Assembly (NCBI GenBank): GCA_031257115.1
Contig: JAIRPF010000078.1
Coordinates: forward strand, 1 to 58,218
Length of the DNA: 58,218 nucleotides
Direction: 5' to 3'
Source of the DNA: Accumulibacter sp.
GTDB lineage: Bacteria; Pseudomonadota; Gammaproteobacteria; Burkholderiales; Rhodocyclaceae
Positions 37,215-45,450 of this stretch are shown here, piece after piece (positions within the stretch are counted from its first letter, which is position 1; each line of letters opens with the position of its first letter). The notes below the pieces were generated by a model. That model did not search any database. It had not been told where the DNA came from and saw only the letters and a list, made by a program, of their open reading frames with translations. The position numbers and the translations under genes are program-made.

Positions 37215-38291
37215 ATGTCCGGACATTTGTTCGTCGATATTTCCTCGCACGGTTTCGGCCATCTGGCGCAGGCGGCGCCGGTTCTCGATGCGCTGGCGCG
37301 GATTCGCCCCGGCCTGCGGTTGACCGTCCGCTCCGGCTTGCCGCCTGAAAAGCTGCGTTCGCGGATCGGCGCGCCGTTCGAGCATTTGCCAGGACGCAGC
37401 GATTTCGGTTTTGTCATGGTCGACGCCATGCGCGTCGACCGCGCGGCCACCGCCGAGGCCTACCGGGCCTGCCATGCCGATTGGGGAAACCGCGTCGCCG
37501 TCGAGGCGGATTTCCTGCGCGGCGCGGCGCCGGATTTGGTGTTTACCGACGTGGCCTATCTGCCGCTGGCCGGCGCGGCGCGGGCGAGGATTCCCGCGCT
37601 GTCGATGTGCTCGCTCAACTGGGCCGATCTCTTCATCCATTTCTTCGGCGGCGAAGCGTGGGCCGGGTCGATCCACGAGCAAATCCTGGAGGCGTACCGC
37701 GACGCCGAATGCTTCATCCGGCCGACGCCCGCCATGCCGATGCCCGATCTGCCGAACACGCGCGCCGTGGCGCCGGTGGCGTCCCTGGGCCGCGATTGCC
37801 GCGCGCGGCTGCGCGAAAGGATCGGCGCGGCGGCGGACGAGCGTATCGCGCTGGCCGCCTTCGGCGGCTTCGACAAGGATTTGCGCGCGGCGGCCTGGCC
37901 GGTCACGCCGGGCGTGCGCTGGCTGGTTCCGGAAAGCTGGGGCGTCGCGCGCGGCGACATGGCCGCGCTGGAACCGCTGCGCATGAATTTCACCGATCTG
38001 TTGCGCACGGTCGACGCCGTGCTCGCCAAGCCGGGCTACGGCACGTTTACCGAGGCCGCCTGCAACGGCGCGCCTGTGCTCTACGTCCGCCGCGACGATT
38101 GGCCGGAGCAGGATTGCCTGATCGAATGGCTGAAAGCGAACGCGCGTTGCCGGGAAGTATCGCTGGCGGCGCTCATGCGCGGCGAGCTGGCCGAGGATCT
38201 CGAAAACCTGTGGCGGCAGGCCAAGCGGCGGACGCCCGACGCCGGAGGCGCGGAGGAAGCCGCCCGCCTGATCGCTGGCTATCTGCCGTAG
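37215..38291 (+). CDS. glycosyltransferase-like protein, GT-B fold (MurG/UGT-like)
   Basis: A 358-residue protein with an N-terminal DISSHGFGHLAQAAPVLDAL segment (glycine-rich loop and His typical of GT-B acceptor domains) and a C-terminal donor-site region AVLAKPGYGTFTEAACNGAPVLYV with an acidic D-W-P-E-Q-D after it, as in GT28/UGT proteins. No signal peptide or membrane segment is seen. The ATG at 37215 starts the conserved domain. Acceptor and sugar are unknown. Its 3' end overlaps that of the PilZ gene by 13 bp. Confidence 0.75.
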   Translation: MSGHLFVDISSHGFGHLAQAAPVLDALARIRPGLRLTVRSGLPPEKLRSRIGAPFEHLPGRSDFGFVMVDAMRVDRAATAEAYRACHADWGNRVAVEADFLRGAAPDLVFTDVAYLPLAGAARARIPALSMCSLNWADLFIHFFGGEAWAGSIHEQILEAYRDAECFIRPTPAMPMPDLPNTRAVAPVASLGRDCRARLRERIGAAADERIALAAFGGFDKDLRAAAWPVTPGVRWLVPESWGVARGDMAALEPLRMNFTDLLRTVDAVLAKPGYGTFTEAACNGAPVLYVRRDDWPEQDCLIEWLKANARCREVSLAALMRGELAEDLENLWRQAKRRTPDAGGAEEAARLIAGYLP

Positions 38292-39184
38292 TTGAGCAGC
38301 CCGGCCTTGAGTTCCAGCAGGTCCAGCGGCGTGAAGGGGGCGAAGCGTCCTTCGCGGGTCTGGCCGTTGATTTCGACGACGCAGGTTCCGGCCGAGCACC
38401 GGACGGCCACCCCGTTGACCGAATAACGCCGCTCGGCTTCGTTCAGGAGGATGTCGAGAATCAGGGCGTCGCCTTCGCGGATGGCCGGGGCGGTTCCGTG
38501 CTCGTCCAGGCGGATGCGTATTTCGGCGTCGGAAATGTCGAGGATGGTGCAGCGCCCGGTGTAGTCGTCCGCCGGAAGGAACGCCGTCACCGGCACGTTG
38601 ATCCGGGTGCGCGGCTTCTTGCGCTGGTCGGAAACCGACAGGGTATCGAACTCCGGCGTCAGCAGAACCATGTTCCTGTGCGCGTAGGGGCCGTCGCGCA
38701 GAATGACCTGCCTGGCGACCTCGGTATCGAGCGTCGAAACGCCTTTCATGCCGGCGTTCGAAATCAGCGAAATGTTGTTGCCGGCGCTGAATTGCCCGTT
38801 GCGGCTGAGCTGGGCGCGGCGCGTGTAATCGAGCTTCATCTCCAGATCCGAAGTGTCCGGAACCAGCAAATGGAAGGCGTTCAGCTTCGCGGCGGGCAGG
38901 CGTATCTTGTCCTCGTTCGCCCGGAAAACGGTCGGCGCGCCGTCCCGATCCGTTTCGATCGACTCCATCGAATAGAGGAAATAGCCGTTGACGCAGTAAG
39001 CGACGACGAGCGTATCGAGGACGATGTCCTGGTTGAATTCCGGGTAATAGCGCAGCTTCTTGCCGATCGGGAAGAACTCGATCAGCGCCCTGATCCGGTC
39101 GAGGTCGATTTTCCCCCCGCCGTGGGCGGCATAGGGGGCATCCTTGGGAGCGCCGAAGCTTTTGCCGAAAAGCTTTGTCAGCAT
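38279..39184 (-). CDS. PilZ-domain protein with an N-terminal partner domain
   Basis: A 301-residue cytosolic protein. About residues 25-170 form a domain I do not recognise. From about 188 a PilZ-like domain follows: RKKPRTRINVPVTAF supplies the R...R element and TILDISDAEIRIRL the second element, where the usual D/N-x-S-x-x-G has Glu in place of the Gly, so c-di-GMP binding is uncertain. The protein could be a YcgR-like effector, in keeping with flagellar and pilin genes in the window. A typical ribosome site is not evident. Confidence 0.72.
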   Translation of the reverse strand: MLTKLFGKSFGAPKDAPYAAHGGGKIDLDRIRALIEFFPIGKKLRYYPEFNQDIVLDTLVVAYCVNGYFLYSMESIETDRDGAPTVFRANEDKIRLPAAKLNAFHLLVPDTSDLEMKLDYTRRAQLSRNGQFSAGNNISLISNAGMKGVSTLDTEVARQVILRDGPYAHRNMVLLTPEFDTLSVSDQRKKPRTRINVPVTAFLPADDYTGRCTILDISDAEIRIRLDEHGTAPAIREGDALILDILLNEAERRYSVNGVAVRCSAGTCVVEINGQTREGRFAPFTPLDLLELKAGLLNYGR

Positions 39185-39344
39185 GATTCAGATTCCAGCG
39201 GGCTGCGTTGATCCGCGTACTGTACCGGAAAACGGGCGATGCGCCTATCCGCCGCCGACGCCCGGACGACAATTTTTGGCGGACGCGGCCTGTCCGTAAA
39301 CCCGACGCCGGAGGCGATCGGCGGCGCGCGAAAGCGGCGGCGAT

Positions 39345-39968
39345 CTATGGCGGAAACCCAAAGCGTCCGAGCAGCAGGGCCGTTTCGTAGAGCGGCAGTC
39401 CCATCACGCCGCTGTAGCTTCCGGAGAGATGCTCGACGAACATTCCGGCCCGGCCCTGGATGCCGTAGGCGCCCGCCTTGTCCATCGGCTCGCCGCTCGC
39501 CACGTAGCGCCGGATGTCGGCGTCGCCGATCGCGCCGAACGTCACATCGCTGATCGAAACGGTCGATTCGATGGCGCCCTCGAACGCGACGGCGACGGCG
39601 GTCAGCACGCGATGCGTGCGGCCCGAAAGCCGGCGCAGAATATCCTGCGCGGCGTCGGCGTCGGCCGGCTTGCCGATGATCTCGCCGTTGAGTTCGACCG
39701 TGGTATCGGCGGCCAGCACCAGCCGCGGCACCAGCCGGCGTATGTCGACGACGCTCCAGCCGTGTTCCGCCTTGGCGCGGGCGATCCGTTCGACGTAACG
39801 GATCGGAAGCTCGTCGGCCCGCGCCGTTTCATCCACGCCGCCGTCATGGCGCGGCGGTTCGCGGAAGAACAGGGTATCGAACTGGATGCCCATCTGCGCG
39901 AGCAGTTCGCGGCGGCGCGGACTGCGCGACGCCAGGTAGAGCCTCGGGTTGCGCATGTCGAACGGCAT
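39345..39968 (-). CDS. maf: Maf family nucleoside triphosphate pyrophosphatase
   Basis: A 207-residue house-cleaning enzyme that hydrolyses non-canonical or canonical nucleoside triphosphates (dTTP/UTP or 7-methyl-GTP, depending on subtype). Family marks are LYLASRSPRRRELLAQMGI, VDETA with the following YVERIARAKAEHG, and LAADTTVELNGEIIGKPADADAAQDIL. The C-terminus GYYGIQG-like region reads AGAYGIQGRAGMFVEHLSGSYSGVMGLPL. It starts six bases after rlmH and is part of the conserved rsfS-rlmH-maf order. Confidence 0.96.
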   Translation of the reverse strand: MPFDMRNPRLYLASRSPRRRELLAQMGIQFDTLFFREPPRHDGGVDETARADELPIRYVERIARAKAEHGWSVVDIRRLVPRLVLAADTTVELNGEIIGKPADADAAQDILRRLSGRTHRVLTAVAVAFEGAIESTVSISDVTFGAIGDADIRRYVASGEPMDKAGAYGIQGRAGMFVEHLSGSYSGVMGLPLYETALLLGRFGFPP

Positions 39969-39974
39969 GTGGCG

Positions 39975-40445
39975 CTAATCCTCGCGGTGATAGGGATGGC
40001 CGCGGATCGTGCTGATGGCGCGGTAGAGCTGTTCGGACAACAGCAGCCGCGCCAAGGCGTGCGGCAGGGTCAGGCTGGACAGGCGGAGGACGGCGTCGGC
40101 GCGCGCCTTGATTTCGTCGTCGATACCGTCGGCGCCGCCGATGACGAAGGCCGTGTCGCCGCCTTCCCGCATCCAGGATTCAAGCCGTTGCGCCAGTTGC
40201 CGCGTCGTCAGGTCCAGACCGCGCTCGTCGAGCGCGACGACGCGGGAGAAGCCTTGCATGGCCGCTTTCAGCCGGACTTTCTCGGCGGCCAGCAGTTGTT
40301 CACGGCTCTTCGCGCCGCGCGGTTCGGGCTTGATCTCGACGACGGCCAGCGGCAATTCACGCGGCATCCGCTTGGCGTATTCCGCGCAGCCGGCGGCGAC
40401 CCAGGCGGGCGGTTTATGGCCGACGGCGAGAATGGACAGTTTCAT
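39975..40445 (-). CDS. rlmH: 23S rRNA (pseudouridine1915-N3)-methyltransferase RlmH
   Basis: A 156-residue SPOUT methyltransferase that methylates pseudouridine 1915 in helix 69 of 23S rRNA. The knot shows [10 protein letters not shown] (SAM loop) and the C-terminal signature [20 protein letters not shown] followed by [10 protein letters not shown]. Length equals the E. coli protein. The start at 40445 begins the conserved MKLSILAVG. Normally rsfS lies directly upstream; here about 2.4 kb of repeats and an AT-rich island intervene. Confidence 0.97.
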   Translation of the reverse strand: MKLSILAVGHKPPAWVAAGCAEYAKRMPRELPLAVVEIKPEPRGAKSREQLLAAEKVRLKAAMQGFSRVVALDERGLDLTTRQLAQRLESWMREGGDTAFVIGGADGIDDEIKARADAVLRLSSLTLPHALARLLLSEQLYRAISTIRGHPYHRED

Positions 40446-40489
40446 GGGGCGGGGCCTCCGCCACGGCGGGCGCGGCGAGAAGCGAAAGT

Positions 40490-40612
40490 AAAAAGCATAA
40501 ACCACAACGAACACGACGAAAAGCATGAACCACGGAGAACACGGAGAAAATCAAACGCGAAAAACGTTCAACCACGACGAACACGGCGGACACGGCGAAA
40601 AGCAAGGAAAGA
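40490..40612. repeat. family B repeat array
   Basis: Five or so units such as ACCACAACGAACACGACGAA, ACCACGGAGAACACGGAGAA and ACCACGACGAACACGGCGGA are joined by AAAGCATGA- or AATCAAACGCG-like linkers. This is the best-preserved array of the family in the window. Confidence 0.75.
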
Positions 40613-40749
40613 ACCCGTCATTGCCTTGATAAACCGGAACCCCGTCCGCCGTCACCTTCGCCGCTTTCATCACCCTCGTCAGAAAGTTCGTCATTCCTGC
40701 GGATGCGGGAGTCCAGGGACGTACCTTCCGGCGCGAAACGCCGCAAGCC

Positions 40750-40885
40750 AAGCCTCCCTTTTGAGAGAGGTGGCTGGCGCGAAAAGCGCGAGACGGAAGA
40801 AGTCGCGGCGGCGGTTTTTCCCTATCGCGTTTGAGAATCTAACCACCCAACTCCCTCCGTCACGCCTTCGGCGCGAATGTCGGGG
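40750..40885. repeat. family C MITE-like palindromic element
   Basis: AAGCCTCCCTTTTGAGAGAG at the left, GCGCGAGACGGAAGAAGTCG, a central GGTTTTTCCCTATCGCGTTT, then CCCAACTCCCTCCGTCACGC and GCCTTCGGCGC at the right. It is next to the AT-rich island that starts at about 40930. Confidence 0.65.
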
Positions 40886-40994
40886 CACGGTGGGCGGAAG
40901 CCATTCGCCCCTGTGGAATTTGCCGCGCCATTGCGGAAACTGCGGTGCATAGTACGATTAAACATAGAAAAATGTTTTCATTTTTTATTCCCCC

Positions 40995-41453
40995 TCAATC
41001 CTTTAGCGAGAGCGTAACCGTTACATCGCCTGACCCAAGCGCCACTTTCAATTCTTCCTGGGTAACGTCATTTATCGTTCCAAGACGGGTAAAATTCCAA
41101 GTGTTCGGCGTGTAATAAATCACTAGGGCGTTTCCCTGATACAATATCAAGTCGCCGCTTTTGGTGGTGATCCGTTCATCATTTGTAGGCAGGCTTTTTC
41201 CCAATCCGCCGACCTTTTCCATGTTTCCATAATCGCGCATTGGTATAGTGACGGGGCCTGCTTTGAGCATATCCAGCAGCGCCGCTGTTGAAGAGTTTTT
41301 TACCAGTGTCGCGGTAAACTCCCTGCCGCCTGATATTTTTATGTTCATGGTTTCTCCTCCTTCTTGCGAGGTAATATTTGCGCTGTTACCTTGAACGCAT
41401 ACGGAAAGCGCAAGAGAAAAGGCAAGCATAAAAAGCAAAAATAATTTTTTCAT
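40995..41453 (-). CDS. exported cyclophilin-like-fold protein
   Basis: A 152-residue protein with a hydrophobic signal (KKLFLLFMLAFSLALSVCV) followed by a cyclophilin-like domain of the type found in many Firmicutes and anaerobes: NIKISGGREFTATLVKN, AGPVTIPMRDYGNMEKVGGLG, SGDLILYQGNALVIYYTPNTW. LSVC before VQGN may be a lipobox, suggesting lipidation. The start overlaps the cupin stop in ATGA and has GGAGG upstream. AT-rich codons (AAA, AAT, TTT) differ from neighbouring genes. Proteins of this fold have no proven isomerase activity. Confidence 0.85.
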   Translation of the reverse strand: MKKLFLLFMLAFSLALSVCVQGNSANITSQEGGETMNIKISGGREFTATLVKNSSTAALLDMLKAGPVTIPMRDYGNMEKVGGLGKSLPTNDERITTKSGDLILYQGNALVIYYTPNTWNFTRLGTINDVTQEELKVALGSGDVTVTLSLKD

Positions 41454-41857
41454 TCTGTTGCCTCCGTATATTCCGCGTCCGTTACCGGACTTAACCATTC
41501 CGCGCCGCCTTTCTGAGTGTTGGGACTAATGCCGACATGGGTAAAAGAACTATCCGGCGCGGCTCCGTGCCAATGTTCCACATCGGGTGGAATGGCGACT
41601 ACATCACCTTTTTGCAAAAATTGCGCGGGTTTGCCCCGCTCCTGATAATAGCCTTTGCCATCCGTTACCAGTAAAAGTTGTCCGCCGGGGTGTTTGTGCC
41701 AGTTGTTACGCGCTTCCGCTTCAAACACCACATCATAAACCTGACAGTTGTAAACGCTGTCTTTGTCGGAAATGAGCATATTGACATACGCCGTTCCGGT
41801 GAAAACAGCCGCCGCCGCTTTTTCCCCTTTGGGGAAAATAGGAGTAGTGTTTTTCAT
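41450..41857 (-). CDS. cupin-domain protein
   Basis: A 135-residue single cupin. The first motif is NNWHKHPGGQLLLVTDGKGYYQE (His, His and Gln/Glu metal ligands) and the second is GDVVAIPPDVEHWHGA, so a metal site is intact. The N-terminus (GTAYVNMLI) and C-terminus (THVGI) match cupins commonly linked to carboxymuconolactone-decarboxylase-like and aldo-keto reductase genes under MerR control. It begins two bases after the MerR stop. The codon use is AT-rich. Confidence 0.9.
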   Translation of the reverse strand: MKNTTPIFPKGEKAAAAVFTGTAYVNMLISDKDSVYNCQVYDVVFEAEARNNWHKHPGGQLLLVTDGKGYYQERGKPAQFLQKGDVVAIPPDVEHWHGAAPDSSFTHVGISPNTQKGGAEWLSPVTDAEYTEATE

Positions 41858-41859
41858 TG

Positions 41860-42249
41860 TTATTTTTCCTTCGTATCTTTTAGTTTCTTTTCCGCCTCAA
41901 AAACAGCCGTGTCATAGTTCGCTATTTTGAAGTCGAGTTTGTCCAGGGCTTTTTGCAGTTCCGCTATGCGTGTAACAAGCAATTTCCGCTGTTCCGTCAA
42001 AATTTCCTTGCGGGCTTCACGGGCACTGTCTCCTTCCTGAAAAAGCGCGACATATTCAACCAACGCCTCTACCGCAACGCCAGCGCTACGCATGCATTTG
42101 ATAAAATCAACCGCCCTCAAGTCCATCTCGCCATAATCCCTGTTACCGCCTTTTGTCCGCGGAACCGGGGCAAGCAAGCCGATTCGTTCATAATAACGGA
42201 GCGTATCCGTTGTCAAGCCGTATTTTTCGGCAACTTCCGCAATGGTCAT
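41860..42249 (-). CDS. MerR family transcriptional regulator
   Basis: A 129-residue regulator. The winged helix is MTIAEVAEKYGLTTDTLRYYERIGLLAPV, followed by DLRAVDFIKCMRSAGVAVEALVEYV and a long dimerisation helix rich in Glu and Lys. There is no Cys set for metals, so it belongs to the stress- or aldehyde-responsive branch (AdhR/YfmP-like). GGAGG lies before the ATG. Its own promoter has the long-spacer MerR architecture. It heads the three-gene unit with the cupin and cyclophilin-like genes. Confidence 0.93.
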   Translation of the reverse strand: MTIAEVAEKYGLTTDTLRYYERIGLLAPVPRTKGGNRDYGEMDLRAVDFIKCMRSAGVAVEALVEYVALFQEGDSAREARKEILTEQRKLLVTRIAELQKALDKLDFKIANYDTAVFEAEKKLKDTKEK

Positions 42250-42279
42250 TCTTTAGCCTCCAAAAAGGTGGTTTATACA

Positions 42280-42310
42280 AGGTTACAACCTGGAGTGAAC
42301 TCCAAGTCAA
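42280..42310 (-). promoter_or_regulatory. MerR-type promoter/operator
   Basis: On the minus strand: TTGACT (-35), a 19-base spacer holding the dyad TGGAGTTCACTCCA, then TAACCT (-10). A 19-base spacer with a central dyad is the hallmark of MerR-activated promoters, where the regulator twists the DNA. The merR start lies about 30 bases downstream. Confidence 0.82.
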
Positions 42311-42869
42311 GTGGGTTTTGCGTTTTTTTGAAAAGAAACTGGTTTTTGGGGGCGATGGGGCGGCGTAGCCGCTTCTCCGCCTCCTTCGGGACTTTTCAAC
42401 ATTTGCCGCCGTGGCACGATAGGTTGGGATGAGCGAAGCGAACCCCAGCATTTGCACTGTCGTGTTTTTCAATCATGGCGCGGTGAATTTTACAGAGCGA
42501 ATATCATCCACTCGCCGTGCCCCGGCATGTGCGTCTCTTTGTCCAACCGCTCCGCGCGCTGGATAAACCTCCCCCTTGAGGGGGGTGGCTCGCGGCAAAG
42601 CTGCGGGTCGGAGGAAGCGGTAATTGTTTTTCTCAACCGTTTTCGGAAACCCGAACAGCCCAACTCCTTCCGTCACGCCTTCGGCGCGACACCTCCCTCA
42701 AGAGAGAGGTTTGGCTTGCGGCGCTTCGCGCCGGAAGATACTTTCCTGGATTCCCGCGTTCGCGGGAATGACGGGGTCTTTCTTTGCTTTTCGTTGTGTC
42801 CGTCGTACTTGCCGTGGTTAATGTTTTTCGCTCTTGTCTTTCGCCGTGTCCGATCGCCTTTTCCATCCG
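42311..42869. repeat. repeat cluster between the MerR island and rsfS
   Basis: GGGATGAGCGAAGCGAACCCC (42427 region), then a family C element (42560-42725, arms CCTTGAGGGGGGTGG and CCTCCCTCAAGAGAGAGG), a family A hairpin (GGATTCCCGCGTTCGCGGGAATGACGG, 42750-42776), then family B units facing the other way (TTTTCGTTGTGTCCGTCGTACTTGCCG onward). No gene is supported. Confidence 0.65.
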
Positions 42870-43226
42870 TCACGCGGCGGCGGGCTTGCGCGCGCGTTCC
42901 GGTCCCTTGCCGCCCCACAGTTCTTCCAGGTTGTAGTAGGCGCGGGTGGCCGGCTGCATGATGTGCACCACCACGTCGCCGAGGTCGACCAATATCCATT
43001 CGCCGGCTTCCTCGCCTTCCGTCGACAGGATTTCGAGGCCCGCCTCGCGTACCTTGTCTCCGACGTTGCGCGCCAGCGAACGGACGTGGCGGTTGGAATC
43101 GCCGCTGGCGACGATGATGCGCTCGAACAGCGGGGTGAGCTTGCGGGTGTTGATGACTTCGATGTCTTTTCCCTTGACGTCTTCAAGGGCGGCGACGACG
43201 ATTTTTTCGATCCGGGCGGCTTTCAT
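42870..43226 (-). CDS. rsfS: ribosomal silencing factor RsfS
   Basis: A 118-residue protein that binds ribosomal protein L14 and blocks joining of the subunits under starvation. Family marks: ALEDVKGKDIEVINTRKLT, DRIIVASG-like (FERIIVASGDSNRHVRSLA), and GEWILVDLGDVVVHIMQPATRAYYNLEELWG. It follows nadD by seven bases, which is the classic order. The next ancestral gene, rlmH, has been displaced by about 2.4 kb. Confidence 0.97.
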   Translation of the reverse strand: MKAARIEKIVVAALEDVKGKDIEVINTRKLTPLFERIIVASGDSNRHVRSLARNVGDKVREAGLEILSTEGEEAGEWILVDLGDVVVHIMQPATRAYYNLEELWGGKGPERARKPAAA

Positions 43227-43233
43227 CGGCGAT

Positions 43234-43908
43234 TCAGTTCTCCGTGTAGAGGCGGTGTTGGTGGATGTGGGCGATCACGCTTTCGGGCGTCAGGTAGCGC
43301 GGACTCGCGCCGTTCGACAGCAGGGCGCGGATGCGGGTGGCCGAGATGTCCAGCGGCGTCATGGCGAAGGGGACGACGTATCCGGCCGGGGAGGCGGCCA
43401 GGAGGGCGGGATCCCGGCGCCAGCGGCCGCGCAGCGCCGCGGCGAGTTCCGCGGGCAGGCTTTCCGGATCGACCGGGTAGCCGGGGCGGTGCGCGACGGC
43501 AACGTGCGCCAGCCCGAACAGGCGTTCCCAGCGATGCCATCCGGCCATGCCGGCGAAGGCGTCGTTTCCCACCAGCAGCACGAGGGGCCGGTCCGCGCCG
43601 CATTCGCCGGGCCGGCGCAACCGTTCGAGCGTGGGCACGGTATAGCTCGGTTCCGGCGCGTCGACTTCCGCCGGGTCGATCGTGAAGCGCGGATTGCCGG
43701 CGATGGCCAGGCGCGCCATGTCGAGCCGCTGGCGCGGGCTGGCGCGCGGCGCGTCGCGCAGGGCCGGCCGGCCGGCCGGAATCCAGCGCACGCCTTGCAA
43801 GCCGAGGAGGTCGATGGCTTCCTCGGCGAGCCGCAAATGACCGAAATGCACCGGGTCGAAGGTGCCGCCGAAAATGCCGAGCGGTTTTTGCGCGGTCTCA
43901 GGAGGCAT
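43234..43908 (-). CDS. nadD: nicotinate-nucleotide adenylyltransferase
   Basis: A 224-residue enzyme that forms deamido-NAD from nicotinate mononucleotide and ATP. The nucleotidyltransferase motifs are GIFGGTFDPVHFGHLRLAEEA (HxGH) and ISATRIRALLS near the end; SYTVPTLERLR and LLVGNDAFAGM lie between. It overlaps the end of the upstream membrane-protein gene by 11 bases and precedes rsfS. Confidence 0.96.
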   Translation of the reverse strand: MPPETAQKPLGIFGGTFDPVHFGHLRLAEEAIDLLGLQGVRWIPAGRPALRDAPRASPRQRLDMARLAIAGNPRFTIDPAEVDAPEPSYTVPTLERLRRPGECGADRPLVLLVGNDAFAGMAGWHRWERLFGLAHVAVAHRPGYPVDPESLPAELAAALRGRWRRDPALLAASPAGYVVPFAMTPLDISATRIRALLSNGASPRYLTPESVIAHIHQHRLYTEN

Positions 43909-44668
43909 CTCGCATACCGGCGAAGATGTCGCGGTAGCCGATATAAAAGCTGGCGTGCCAGACGATTGGCATGAAGATCAGAATGCCTGCCGCGAGCGCC
44001 GTCGTTACCGGCAACAACCCGGCGCCCTGGCCGAGCAAATCGCCGATCAGGCGCAGGGCGCATCCGCCGGCGAGCATGACGAAGAGCAACGCCAGCAGGT
44101 ACAGCAGGAATGGCCGCCAGTTGCGCAGGCAGGCCACCGCGCTGAAAAACAGCGACTTTCCGGCGGGCATGTCGTGCCAGGCGGTCAGCACCGGAGCGAG
44201 TCCAAACACCAGGTTGACCGGAAAGAGCAGCGCGACGGCCAGCAGAGAGATGGTCACGTGTTCCGGCGTCTCGCCGGGCTGGACTTCGCCCACGGGCTGC
44301 ACCGGGAACGATATTCCAATATCGAACAATTGGGACACGCCAAGAATCAGCAGCATGACGAGAATATAAATGGCGCCGAGCGCGAGCAAGGACGGCAAGT
44401 TGCGATGGAATCCCGAAAAGAGCACCTGCGGCGGCAAGGTTTCTTTCCGGTCGATGAGGCGGCAGGCGTTCATCAGGCTCACCGAGAAGGCCGGAAGCAG
44501 GAGAAAACCGATCCATTGGCCGAGCCACGGGACGGACCAGACGACAACCATCGACAACCAGTAACCGAGCACCAGAAAGCTGAGCAGCGCGGGTTTTTTC
44601 CGGAAGATGGCGAAACCTTCGACGAGCCAGCGCGGCCCTCGGCTGGCCGGCAGAATCAATGCTTGCAT
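43898..44668 (-). CDS. BPSS1780-family membrane protein (second copy)
   Basis: A 256-residue inner-membrane protein with about six hydrophobic segments and a cytoplasmic N-terminus (PASRGPRWLVEGFAIFRKKP). Features shared with the paralogue upstream are a polar stretch after an N-terminal pair of helices with RLIDRKETLPPQVLFSGFH, and a late segment with PVLTAWHDMPAGKSLFFSAVACLRNW. The family has no known function; in betaproteobacteria it often occurs near nadD or hemF-type housekeeping genes. Confidence 0.8.
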   Translation of the reverse strand: MQALILPASRGPRWLVEGFAIFRKKPALLSFLVLGYWLSMVVVWSVPWLGQWIGFLLLPAFSVSLMNACRLIDRKETLPPQVLFSGFHRNLPSLLALGAIYILVMLLILGVSQLFDIGISFPVQPVGEVQPGETPEHVTISLLAVALLFPVNLVFGLAPVLTAWHDMPAGKSLFFSAVACLRNWRPFLLYLLALLFVMLAGGCALRLIGDLLGQGAGLLPVTTALAAGILIFMPIVWHASFYIGYRDIFAGMRDAS

Positions 44669-44678
44669 GGACTTGAAA

Positions 44679-45416
44679 TCAGTGGACGACGAACACGTCC
44701 TGCCAGGAGGCGTAAGCCGTCCCGGCCAGCACGGGGATGAGAACGAGGAAACCCAGGCCGGCCGGCAACATGGCGAAGAAGCACAGGACGAAGACGACCA
44801 GGCCGAGGATCACGAAAGGAAGGACATTTTTCAGGCAGGCCGCGAAACTGGCCTTGCACGCTTCGACCGGGGATACGCCGCTGAACAGCACCAGCGCCGG
44901 CGCGAACCACATGGCCATCCAGAGCGGGATCGCCAGCAGCGAGGAAAGCAGCAGGGCGAGGATCGATCCGCCCAGCATGAGGCCAAGCCCGGCGGCGCCC
45001 GACAGCATCAATCCGCCGGCCACGGAACCGCCGAACAGGGCGACGGCGACCAGCTCGATGGCGAGCGACGCGAGCATGAAGATCACGCCCAGGAGCATCA
45101 GCGGCGCGGCGCGCCCCGTGAAACCTTCCATCAGGTCGGACAGGGCGAGCCTTTTCTCGTCCGCGGCCTTGCGGCACATGCCGAGCAGCCCGGCCGCCAG
45201 GACGGGGGCCAGCAGCCCCGCCAGCAGCGGCCCGATCAGCCACACGAACATCAGCGCGAGAAAACCGGCGATCAGGATCGCCGCGCTCGCCGCCCACAGT
45301 CCGGGGCTTGCCATGAACACGTTCCAGCCAAAGCGCAGCCAGGCAAAGACGGCCCCGGCGGCGACGGCGCGACCGCGGCCGTCGAAGGCCGGCGCGGGGA
45401 TCGGGAAGGAATTCAT
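44679..45416 (-). CDS. BPSS1780-family membrane protein (first copy)
   Basis: A 245-residue inner-membrane protein, about six hydrophobic segments, with RAVAAGAVFAWLRFGWNVFMASPGLW at the start, MCRKAADEKRLALSDLMEGF after helix 2, and the late APALVLFSGVSPVEACKASFAACLKNVLPF. The corresponding elements of the next gene align in order, so the two are tandem paralogues 10 bp apart. Confidence 0.82.
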   Translation of the reverse strand: MNSFPIPAPAFDGRGRAVAAGAVFAWLRFGWNVFMASPGLWAASAAILIAGFLALMFVWLIGPLLAGLLAPVLAAGLLGMCRKAADEKRLALSDLMEGFTGRAAPLMLLGVIFMLASLAIELVAVALFGGSVAGGLMLSGAAGLGLMLGGSILALLLSSLLAIPLWMAMWFAPALVLFSGVSPVEACKASFAACLKNVLPFVILGLVVFVLCFFAMLPAGLGFLVLIPVLAGTAYASWQDVFVVH

Positions 45417-45450
45417 GGTTATCTGGTTTCCTGGCGGAAATCCGTCGGCG

